Source: Candidatus Heimdallarchaeota archaeon (GTDB taxonomy: Archaea > Asgardarchaeota > Heimdallarchaeia > Hodarchaeales > LC-3). From it: a stretch of 10,345 nt of DNA. Location of the stretch: the NCBI GenBank assembly GCA_027364495.1, contig DAHXPE010000066.1:1-10345 (forward strand), read 5' to 3'. The notes under the pieces were generated by a model, which saw only the letters and a list, made by a program, of their open reading frames with translations, did not search any database and was not told where the DNA came from. The position numbers were made by a program, and so were the translations under genes. Positions 1-6,425 of the stretch are shown here, piece after piece. The number at the start of each line of letters is the position of its first letter. Position 1 is the first letter of the stretch.

Positions 1-92
1 TTATTGTTTTTCATCCGCAATTGTAAAATACATAAATAAATTATCCTGAATTGATTTATCGTCTTTAAATTAAAGAAAAAAATTTGAATTGA

Positions 93-623
93 TTAAAACG
101 TGATGTTTTATTCCAAGATTCGTTTTTTAATAAATCTAAAAAACTTAGGCAGCCACCTGGCACATTGATTTTTATTGGAGACCAAAAAACTTCAAGTCAG
201 AAAGTTAATTTAATTGAATACAATGAGAACGTCCTTAATGAAGTTAAAAAAACCCAGTTTGATTCAATTAAAGGAAAAATAATTTTGGAAACCGATGATT
301 TGATCAATTGAATTGAGATAATTGGACTTCACCTCGTAGAAAACGTTGAAAAAGTTGGTCATTATTTGAATTATATATTCTTACTTAAGTTTTCGAGTGT
401 TTCTAATAGAATGAATGAAATAATGAAATTGCTAACCTTAATAGGCACAATATTTATCCCTTTGAGTTTCATCACTGGTCTATATGCTATGAACTTTGAT
501 CAACCTTATCCACTTAATATGCCGGAATTAAGATCACCCTTTGGATACATCTATGTTTGGAATGTAATGATGATGGTTGTTTTTATAATGCTCTATCATT
601 TTAGAAAGAAAAAATGGATTTAA
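93..623 (+). pseudogene. corA: Decayed CorA-type magnesium/cobalt channel gene
   Basis: CorA proteins are pentameric inner-membrane Mg2+ channels of about 350 residues. Two separated pieces of one are visible in a single frame. Codons from about 132 to 362 give the family's amino-terminal start (KSKKLRQPPGTLIFIGDQKT, later INxIEIIGLH where x is a stop). Codons from about 384 give the carboxy end (SSVSNRMNEIMKLLTLIGTI, then GLYAMNF, MPEL, and a final KKKWI after the second membrane helix). Roughly 190 codons that should lie between them, most of the cytosolic funnel and the long stalk helix, are missing. A TGA at 309-311 sits where the family has Trp (TGG), so one base change explains it. The channel-gate motif GMN reads AMN (GCT at 486-488). 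No in-frame start codon exists between the upstream stop at 90-92 and the homology. The open piece at 366-623 begins at a TTG and is only the carboxy-terminal remnant. I am confident of the family and of the loss of function. Confidence 0.9.
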
Positions 624-703
624 CAGATTAAATAAAAAAATTGTTAATTAAATAAAATTTAGCAAACTATTTATACAAAAAAAAATATTCTACACAGATA
701 ATA

Positions 704-897
704 ATGATACAAGGAAAAATAAATTCAAAAGGTGATTTGATTTCACCTAAAGAAATTCAGAAGCAAGAAAATCTTGAAATAGGTAAAGATGTTATGTTTT
801 GTGCTGGGAATCTTACTATTAAACGAAAAAAAATATATACAATACAAAGAACATTGAAATAACAACAGAAGTTTATCTAACTTTTAATGAGATTTAG
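704..897 (+). pseudogene. Small unidentified reading frame, possibly frameshifted
   Basis: An ATG at 704 opens a 52-codon frame ending in TAA at 860-862; its product starts MIQGKINSKGDL and includes the stretch GKDVMFCAGNLTIK. Just after a run of eight A's (826-833), the frame shifted by one base stays open and reads KNIEITTEVYLTFNEI until a TAG at 895-897, which looks more protein-like than the tail of the first frame. A one-base slip in the A run would join them into a product of about 64 residues. I do not recognise it. There is no clear Shine-Dalgarno sequence. It may be a real 52-codon gene, a decayed gene, a sequencing error in the homopolymer, or chance. Confidence 0.25.
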
Positions 898-906
898 GAT
901 AATTTT

Positions 907-929
907 AAATGAAAATTTCTGTTTCATTT
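907..929. terminator. Weak hairpin between two converging units
   Basis: An 8-base perfect inverted repeat (aaatgaaa / tttcattt) with a 7-base loop lies between the plus-strand remnants and the end of the minus-strand dehydrogenase, 23 bases beyond that gene's stop. Only one pair is G-C, so the stem is weak. A role as a bidirectional end signal is a guess based on position. Confidence 0.2.
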
Positions 930-951
930 TAAGGAATATAAAAACAAAAAT

Positions 952-1812
952 TTAAGACCAACTTGTTTTTGTAATTTCTAAACTCAAATCCCAGAATTTA
1001 TTTTGTAAATCTTTATTATAGCTTTGTTCTGATGATTTCTTTTCTTTCATTTTGGAGAAATATTTACCAGTAGTGGCCACTAATTGAGGATCCGTTGCAA
1101 CGTAAATCGTGTTTTGAGCTCCTTTTTCAGCACTAACGTATCCAGGATTAATCCTCCATAGCCAGCCAACTATTGGAAAATGCCTTGCAATATTTGTTCT
1201 CACAACTCCTGGATGTAATGCATTTACCGTTATAGGTGAATTCCTTTCTTGAAGTTTTTCGGCTAATTTATAGGTAAATAAGATATTTGCAAGTTTAGAA
1301 ATTCTGTATGCTCCGAATCCAGAATAGTTTTCAGAAAAATTAATATTAGATAAATCAAAAGCTTTTGCTTTATAATGGCCTACAGACGATACATTAATGA
1401 TTCTGGTATCAGAACCATTTTTCTCAAGAAGTGGTAATAATTCTAAAGTCAATAAAAAGTGGCTAAAGTGATTAATTTCCATGGTGAGCTCTAAGTTATC
1501 TTTAGTAATCTTTCTTCTTGGAGCAAAGATACCAGCATTATTGATCAATAAAGATATTTTATTGTACTTCTTTTTTATTTCTTCACAAGCCCCCTTTACC
1601 TCTTCTAATGAACTTAAATCAGCCTTAAAAAGATCTATAAATTGGTCAGGTCTAACTGTTTTAGATAATAACTCTTTCTTAAGTTTTTCACCGCGATGCA
1701 TATCTCTAACTAAAATTATTAGATCAAAACCTTTTTGGATAAAAACTCTAGCTGTTGCTTTACCAATGCCTGAAGTGGCTCCTGTGATAAGACAAATTTG
1801 ATAATCTGGCAT
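952..1812 (-). CDS. Short-chain dehydrogenase/reductase, retinol dehydrogenase-like
   Basis: Predicted soluble NAD(P)H-dependent oxidoreductase of 286 residues acting on a carbonyl or alcohol group; the substrate is unknown. In order from the ATG: cofactor motif TGATSGIG at 10-17; Arg36 after the second strand (LVRD), which favours NADP; Asp65 (ADLSS); NNAG at 91-94; Asn114; catalytic Ser143 in NVSS; Tyr169 and Lys173 in YRISK; then HPGVVRTNI at about 200-208. The long Ser-to-Tyr spacing and the phrases SKLANILFT and LHPGVVRT are those of the RDH11-14/WWOX-like branch of the family. The frame extends five codons further to a TTG at 1827, but the ATG at 1812 fits the family start (a few residues before the first strand) and lies about 26 bases from a TATA-like box, implying a leaderless or nearly leaderless message. 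It sits 139 bases after the ABC gene with a probable terminator between, so it is probably transcribed separately. All catalytic residues are present. Confidence 0.93.
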   Translation of the reverse strand: MPDYQICLITGATSGIGKATARVFIQKGFDLIILVRDMHRGEKLKKELLSKTVRPDQFIDLFKADLSSLEEVKGACEEIKKKYNKISLLINNAGIFAPRRKITKDNLELTMEINHFSHFLLTLELLPLLEKNGSDTRIINVSSVGHYKAKAFDLSNINFSENYSGFGAYRISKLANILFTYKLAEKLQERNSPITVNALHPGVVRTNIARHFPIVGWLWRINPGYVSAEKGAQNTIYVATDPQLVATTGKYFSKMKEKKSSEQSYNKDLQNKFWDLSLEITKTSWS

Positions 1813-1833
1813 GGTTATTAGATTCAATTTGAA

Positions 1834-1843
1834 AATATAAATT
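1834..1843 (-). promoter_or_regulatory. TATA-like box for the dehydrogenase gene
   Basis: On the minus strand this reads aatttatatt, centred about 26 bases upstream of the ATG at 1812. Archaeal TATA boxes sit about 26 bases before the transcription start, so the message would start close to the ATG. The surrounding DNA is very AT-rich, which lowers the weight of the match. Confidence 0.4.
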
Positions 1844-1879
1844 TTAGGAAAGTCAATGCATCTTTTTTTTTAAATTTAG

Positions 1880-1939
1880 AAAAAGAAAAATAAAGAAAAT
1901 GGAATGAAATAATCTTTTCTATAAAATTTTTTAAAGATT
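1880..1939 (-). terminator. Probable terminator after the ABC exporter operon
   Basis: Downstream of the ABC stop at 1952, the minus strand has a 7-base stem (aatcttt / aaagatt, at 1911-1917 and 1933-1939) and then a pyrimidine tract that is mostly T (1880-1899 read on the minus strand). Archaeal termination depends mainly on oligo-T runs, which this region supplies; the stem may be incidental. Confidence 0.4.
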
Positions 1940-1951
1940 TAAATTTCGCTG

Positions 1952-3880
1952 TTAATCTGAGATACTGACAGCTGATTCAGCTAAGTCTATTTGGTTTTTA
2001 ACAAGTTCGTAGTAAAATCCTTTCTTCGCTACTAACTGTTCGTGAGTTCCCTGCTCTACAATTTCACCTAATTCAATAACAACAATTTGATCTGCATCAC
2101 GAATTGTTGAGAGTCTGTGTGCTATAATAAAAGAAGTCCTTCCTTTTAGAACTAATGCTAAGGCTTTTTGAATTAATATTTCAGCAAAAATATCCACACT
2201 ACTGGTTGCTTCATCTAAAACAACTATTTTGGGATTGGCAAGAAGTACTGCGGCGAATATTATCAATTGTCTTTGACCAATGGATAATCTTGCACCACGT
2301 TCCTGCATTGGAGTATCTAATTGCTGTGGTAAACGCTGAACGAACTTTCTCATATTTACGAGTTCTAAAACATTCCACAGTTCTTCATCAGTTGCATCTG
2401 GTTTACCTAGGAGCAAATTCTCTCGTAAACTGGTACTGAATAAAAAGAAATCCTGTGGAACAACAGCTATTTGAGATTTAAAGCTTGGTTGAGAGACTGT
2501 GGTAATATCAATACCGTCAATTAATAATCTACCATCAGTTATCTTGTACATCCGACTTAAAATATTAACGACAGTAGTTTTTCCAGCTCCGGTATGACCA
2601 ACCAAAGCTACTTTCGTACCTGCTGGAACATGAAGCGAAAAATCTTTATACACCGGATTATTCGGAATGTACTCAAACTTTATGTGGTCGAAAGTGACGT
2701 CACCTTTGATGTCACCAATTTCTGGAAGTTGAGTATTATTAGGAACTTTTGTTGGAGTATCTAAAAGAGCATTAATACGCTCAGCACCAGTCAAAGCATC
2801 CTGTAACTGATCATAGAAGTTCCCTAAAATCGTAACAGGTCTGAAAAGGATTATATTGAAGTTCAAAAATTCAAAAATAACACCGATGGTTATTGCTCCT
2901 TGGATGTATCGTAAACCGCCCACTAGAATGATTAATGCTAGACTAACTGATTGAATAAACAGCATTGCCGTAAAAAAGTAGATATTCATTCTATTTGCTG
3001 TTAAATCTGCATTTCTTTTATCATGATTCAGACCGGCAAATTTCTCTTCACTCTTTTTTTCTCTATTCATGCCTTTTGTAACTTTAATACCCTGAATAGA
3101 TTCTCCTAAATATGCCATGAGAATTGAGTTGGTCCTACGACTTTCTTTATGATATGGTCTGGTATATTTTTTCTGCAACATACTTAGAATTAAGACAATA
3201 GGAACCAAAATATAAGTAATAATAGCAAGATAAGGATCAATGAAAATAATTACTACCGCTAATACAATAACTGTAAACAAATTCATGACATTTTGTATAA
3301 CAGACCCACCAACAAACTGTTGAATAGCTTCGACATCACCGGTGAGTCGGCTCATAATTCTACCAACTTCATTTTTATCGTGATAACTCATATCTAGCTC
3401 TTGGAGATGCTCAAATAGATCCTCACGAATTCTTTTGGTTGCTTTAAGACCAACACGACCAACAATAAGGGTTTGATAAAAAGCGGATACAAATGTAAGT
3501 ATTTGAATAACAAGATAGATGAAAGAAAGAACAAGTAATTCTCCCATAAAAAATGAAACTGAAAAAGAAATATGATAGCTAAATATGGTAAAATTATAAG
3601 AATGACTTAAAAGTTGAATAATACCGTAAATCCAATTATCAATAAAGCCTATTCCAAAGACTGAAAAAGATGAAGTGTTTGTAAATAGATTAATAGCATT
3701 ACCAATAATAATAGGAGAAGCTACAGTAAAAATTGAAAAAAGAAAGATAAGAATAGCGGTAATTATCAACTCTTTTTTGTACTTGGTCATATATGAAAAC
3801 ATAAATTTATAGAGGAAGATATCGCTATAACCAAATGATCCACGTCGTTCCTCTTTATCTGCGTCTGTATGAATTGCCAT
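1952..3880 (-). CDS. ABC exporter half-transporter, catalytic (TM288-like) subunit
   Basis: A 642-residue membrane/ATPase fusion: six helices (about 36-60, 112-135, 197-216, 218-235, 300-322, 330-350), then a nucleotide-binding domain. Walker A is GHTGAGKT at 428-435, Q-loop Gln476, Walker B with catalytic Glu557 (VVLDEATSSVD), and H-loop His588 (IIAHRLST). The signature is LSIGQ (532-536) instead of LSGGQ, and the following helix reads FAAVLLANP where ARAL is usual. Intact Walker B and His with a degraded signature is the pattern of TM288 in the TM287/TM288 heterodimer; the end (GFYYELVKNQ) also resembles TM288. Its signature would complete the degenerate site of its partner, and its own site would do the hydrolysis. 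The loop between helices 1 and 2 is about 50 residues, longer than usual, with two Asn-X-Ser/Thr sites (Asn68, Asn96). It is the second gene of an operon, 14 bases after the partner's stop, with a weak aaagga in that gap. The substrate cannot be read from sequence; drugs, lipids or peptides are all possible. Confidence 0.95.
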   Translation of the reverse strand: MAIHTDADKEERRGSFGYSDIFLYKFMFSYMTKYKKELIITAILIFLFSIFTVASPIIIGNAINLFTNTSSFSVFGIGFIDNWIYGIIQLLSHSYNFTIFSYHISFSVSFFMGELLVLSFIYLVIQILTFVSAFYQTLIVGRVGLKATKRIREDLFEHLQELDMSYHDKNEVGRIMSRLTGDVEAIQQFVGGSVIQNVMNLFTVIVLAVVIIFIDPYLAIITYILVPIVLILSMLQKKYTRPYHKESRRTNSILMAYLGESIQGIKVTKGMNREKKSEEKFAGLNHDKRNADLTANRMNIYFFTAMLFIQSVSLALIILVGGLRYIQGAITIGVIFEFLNFNIILFRPVTILGNFYDQLQDALTGAERINALLDTPTKVPNNTQLPEIGDIKGDVTFDHIKFEYIPNNPVYKDFSLHVPAGTKVALVGHTGAGKTTVVNILSRMYKITDGRLLIDGIDITTVSQPSFKSQIAVVPQDFFLFSTSLRENLLLGKPDATDEELWNVLELVNMRKFVQRLPQQLDTPMQERGARLSIGQRQLIIFAAVLLANPKIVVLDEATSSVDIFAEILIQKALALVLKGRTSFIIAHRLSTIRDADQIVVIELGEIVEQGTHEQLVAKKGFYYELVKNQIDLAESAVSISD

Positions 3881-3894
3881 TTTTTATATCCTTT
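3881..3894 (-). promoter_or_regulatory. Short operon gap with weak ribosome binding site
   Basis: The 14 bases between the two exporter genes read on the minus strand aaaggatataaaaa, directly before the ATG. The AAGGA core is about eight bases from the start and is the only candidate ribosome site. The gap leaves no room for a promoter, so the two genes should share one message. Confidence 0.5.
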
Positions 3895-5715
3895 TTATTT
3901 TGATTGTACTACAATGTTTTCAGAAGATACATTTGCAGAAGGTGTGCCTTCAGAAATAGATTGGTCCCAATCTATAAATTTAACTTGTTTTTTAACAGAA
4001 TTGACGAAACGTTGATATAACCCATCAACCTGTATCAATTCAGCGTGGGTACCCTGTTGAATGATAGAACCATCTTCAAGGACGATAATACGATTAACAA
4101 ACTTAAGACTGGACGGTCTCTGGGATATGACAATTAATGTGATCTCTTTATCAAGAGTTGCCAAAGTTTCTTGGATTTTGGCTTCAGTTTCTGGGTCAAT
4201 AGCTGAAACAGAATCGTCAAAGATAATAATTTTAGGAGCAACAAGCAAACCACGTGCGATCGTAGTTCGCTGTCTTTGACCACCACTTAAAGTAACACCA
4301 CGCTCACCTACGACAGTATCATACTTCTTGTCCAAAGAATTGATAAAACTATGGATCTGGCTGGCTTCGGCATAATGAATCACTTCACTCAAATCAGTAC
4401 CTGGTTTACCGAATGAGATGTTTTCATAGAGACTGACGGTATAGAGAAAGTTGTCTTGATGCACCACTTGAATGAAATTTCGGATTGATTTTCTGGAAAG
4501 ATGTTTGAGATCTTTACCATCAATTAAAACCTGTCCTTCAGTTGGATCGTAAAATCTGGGTATTAAGTTAACCAAAGTTGTTTTCCCAGAGCCTGTTGGT
4601 CCAAGTAATGCTATTTTTTCACCTGGTTTGATAACAAAATTGATATTGTCTAATGCCTTATAGTTGTTACCAGGATAGGTGAATGAAACATTCTTGAATT
4701 CAATTTCTCCCTTCATGAAGTTCAGTTCTTCTGCATTTGGATCATCTTCCAATACTAATTTTGATTGAAGTACTTCATTGAGTCGAATTGAGGAAGAATC
4801 AGACATCAATAAATCTATGCCTAAATCTCCTAAAAATCTAGTTTGTTGACCTAACCGTAATATTAAAAGCATAAACGATGCAAAAACACCTGCTGAGATT
4901 ATTTTCGCTCCAGATCCTAAAAAAAATCCACCAACTGCCAGGAATGTTACAACGGCTATGGAATAGAGTGCGATCATACCCGGTTGAAGAAAAGATTTGA
5001 CAGCAATTAATTCAGTTGAAGCGTCAATATAATCAGTATTGCGTTTCTTGAATATATCTACTTGTTCTTTTTCTCGTCCAAACGATTTAACTGTTTTAAT
5101 GCCTGAAAGATTCTCTGCCATAGTTTCTGATAATTTTCCGAACTTTAAACGTGCATCATAAAAAGCTTCTGCATTATTTCTAGAAGTTTTTCTCAAAACA
5201 TAAATTAAGATGGGATACGTCAGTGCAAAAACTACCGCTAAGATCGGAGAAGTGAAAAACATAATTCCGATAACCAGAGCAGAAACAATTATTATTGTAG
5301 CAGTGATTCTGGTACCCCAAGCAAGTATTTCTTGAAATTGATAAACTTCATCAACTGTTCTTTCCATTAATTGTCCTACAGTTTCTTTACTATAATATTC
5401 CATTTCTTGTTCGTGAAGTTTTTTGAAAACATCTCTTCTAATTGACTCCATAACATCTCGTTGATAATTTGTCCCAGCTATTCTCACACCAAATTGTGCT
5501 ATGTAGTCGATAATGGAAAGAATAATTAAAATATAAAAGGCATACCAAATATCACTAGCAGTGATAGTACCTGAAAAGTTATTAATGATTTGCCCTATAT
5601 ACAATGGTACTTCAACAGCGGTATAGCATCCAATCAAAACAAAGAACATGGTTATAGAAAAACTCCATTTATGTTCTTTTGTATAAGGATAAATGAATTT
5701 GATAAATTCAAACAT
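3895..5715 (-). CDS. ABC exporter half-transporter, degenerate-site (TM287-like) subunit
   Basis: A 606-residue half-transporter with six helices (about 18-40, 57-78, 136-156, 157-175, 246-268, 272-293 from the ATG) and a carboxy-terminal ATPase domain. Walker A is GPTGSGKT at 372-379 and the signature LSGGQ at 476-480. Walker B ends IFDDSVSAID, so Asp501 replaces the catalytic Glu, and the H-loop reads ISQRPSSL, with Gln532 for His. The Q-loop is HQD (Gln420) rather than PQD. These changes mark the non-hydrolysing site of a heterodimeric exporter and complement the next gene (1952-3880), whose signature is the degraded one. The frame can be extended three codons to a TTG at 5724, but the ATG at 5715 aligns exactly with the start of the paralogue at 8195 (FxKFxYPYxKEH after Met), so I choose it. 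After the ATPase domain there is a tail of about 35 residues beginning VNSVKKQVKFIDWD that is shared with that paralogue. First gene of a two-gene operon. Confidence 0.95.
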   Translation of the reverse strand: MFEFIKFIYPYTKEHKWSFSITMFFVLIGCYTAVEVPLYIGQIINNFSGTITASDIWYAFYILIILSIIDYIAQFGVRIAGTNYQRDVMESIRRDVFKKLHEQEMEYYSKETVGQLMERTVDEVYQFQEILAWGTRITATIIIVSALVIGIMFFTSPILAVVFALTYPILIYVLRKTSRNNAEAFYDARLKFGKLSETMAENLSGIKTVKSFGREKEQVDIFKKRNTDYIDASTELIAVKSFLQPGMIALYSIAVVTFLAVGGFFLGSGAKIISAGVFASFMLLILRLGQQTRFLGDLGIDLLMSDSSSIRLNEVLQSKLVLEDDPNAEELNFMKGEIEFKNVSFTYPGNNYKALDNINFVIKPGEKIALLGPTGSGKTTLVNLIPRFYDPTEGQVLIDGKDLKHLSRKSIRNFIQVVHQDNFLYTVSLYENISFGKPGTDLSEVIHYAEASQIHSFINSLDKKYDTVVGERGVTLSGGQRQRTTIARGLLVAPKIIIFDDSVSAIDPETEAKIQETLATLDKEITLIVISQRPSSLKFVNRIIVLEDGSIIQQGTHAELIQVDGLYQRFVNSVKKQVKFIDWDQSISEGTPSANVSSENIVVQSK

Positions 5716-5753
5716 AGTTTTCAATTCTTGGAAGTCAATTTAGTCTGTGTTAA

Positions 5754-5762
5754 AAATTATAT
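5754..5762 (-). promoter_or_regulatory. TATA-like box for the ABC exporter operon
   Basis: The minus strand reads atataattt, centred about 43 bases upstream of the ATG at 5715, which would give a short leader of roughly 15-20 bases. The assignment rests on position and composition only. Confidence 0.35.
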
Positions 5763-5770
5763 TCTATTCA

Positions 5771-5783
5771 ATTCAATTTGAAT
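5771..5783. promoter_or_regulatory. 13-base palindrome next to the operon promoter
   Basis: The sequence attcaatttgaat is a perfect inverted repeat around a single central base. It lies just upstream of the TATA-like box of the exporter operon, where a regulator could act on transcription factor B binding. Eleven of its bases (attcaatttga) recur at 1822-1832 in the dehydrogenase promoter. It is a candidate operator only; the half-sites are AT-rich. Confidence 0.3.
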
Positions 5784-6149
5784 GGTTATTTTCTGTCTTG
5801 TAAATGAATTAAAGGTTAATTAATGATGCAAAAATTTAATTTTAAAAGAGTTCTGTTGGAGACACGTTCAAAATTAGCTTCTTGCAAAAATAAAATTTTT
5901 TCAAGGACCTTAGAGTGAATTACTATTCTATTACTTCTTGAGCATAAATAGAAATTGAAATTAGCTCTATATTTATAATAGTTTACAATAACTTTTGATT
6001 TTTAAAAATTTATTTTTGTGTATTATTATTCAAAAAAAATTATTCAATTGTGAACTCAAAAATTAATTAGGAAATATAAAAGGATGGAATTTTTATAAAA
6101 AAATACACATTTGTCTAGCTAAAATGGAAAGCACAGAATGAAATCCTAA

Positions 6150-6425
6150 ATGTCATTCAGAATTCATCCAACTTTTCCTTCATTACTTGTGCATGAAAAT
6201 AGTGGTACAATAGCAGACGGATACCTTTCACGTTTAAATTCAATTTCTGAATTGTGATAATGAAGTTTTTCTTGCAAAGATCTCATTTACCTCATTGAAA
6301 AAAAATTGAACATTTTTAATGAAACCGTTCATATTACCGTCACTAAACTTGACTATCCAGGAAGATATTCTTTTCTAATGCCAAATTTGGATAAATCAAT
6401 CACCTGGTTGAATATTCGTTTTAAT
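6150..6425 (+). pseudogene. Frame-broken remnant of an unidentified gene
   Basis: An ATG at 6150 starts a 35-codon frame beginning MSFRIHPTFPSLLVHENSG and running to SISEL, then meets three stops in a row (6255-6263). Shifting one base gives DNEVFLAKISFTSLKKN (6256-6306). Returning to the first frame gives NETVHITVTKLDYPGRYSFL and then MPNLDKSITWL, up to a TAG at 6426. Joined, these read like one protein with alternating strand-like segments. G+C is visibly higher than in the spacer to its left. The minus strand of 6150-6395 has several stops. I cannot name the family. The right end overlaps the last 30 bases of the ABC gene at 6396, so it has been cut or overrun there. It could be a decayed gene or, less likely, chance. 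Confidence 0.4.

Larger units (their letters stand above)
5716..6149. other. Spacer upstream of the ABC exporter operon
   Basis: This stretch holds the operon's promoter elements (listed separately) close to 5716 and otherwise very AT-rich DNA, especially 5960-6110. A patch at about 5840-5920 is richer in G and C. It carries a 31-codon plus-strand frame (ATG 5823 to TGA 5918) and, on the minus strand, an open run of about 59 codons with no ATG. I recognise neither and do not call a gene. Confidence 0.5.

Noticed and set aside
1..69. Minus-strand open tail ending in TAA at the window edge (NLFMYFTIADEKQ)
   Set aside because: Only about 22 codons lie between stops; it is plausible as a remnant but cannot be told from chance.
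309..311. TGA read as tryptophan or a recoded residue
   Set aside because: TGA ends the permease gene (8591-8593), tryptophan is written TGG elsewhere, and the same corA also has a large deletion and a changed GMN motif.
366..623. An apparently intact 85-codon gene for a small membrane protein
   Set aside because: It starts at a TTG, and CorA homology continues in the same frame upstream through a stop at 309-311; it is the carboxy-terminal remnant of a broken gene.
1481..1801. Plus-strand open frame opposite the dehydrogenase
   Set aside because: It is antisense to a gene with all catalytic motifs, and its product shows no recognisable feature.
2155..2439. Plus-strand open frame opposite the catalytic ABC half
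   Set aside because: It is a shadow of the conserved ATPase-domain codons on the other strand.
4061..4279. Plus-strand open frame opposite the degenerate ABC half
   Set aside because: It is a shadow of the conserved Walker B and signature region on the other strand.
5590..5781. Plus-strand open frame across the start of the exporter operon
   Set aside because: It mostly overlaps the true gene in antisense and has no recognisable product.
5823..5918. 31-codon plus-strand frame, and an antisense open run of about 59 codons over the same place
   Set aside because: The plus frame is short and unrecognised; the minus run has no ATG. The minus tail looks faintly like a helix-turn-helix (FERVSNRTLLKLN), but that is too little to call.
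5716..6395. A lost catalytic partner for the 6396-8195 half-transporter in the spacer
   Set aside because: I looked for Walker, signature or H-loop fragments on the minus strand and saw none; the spacer remnant is on the plus strand and lacks ABC motifs.
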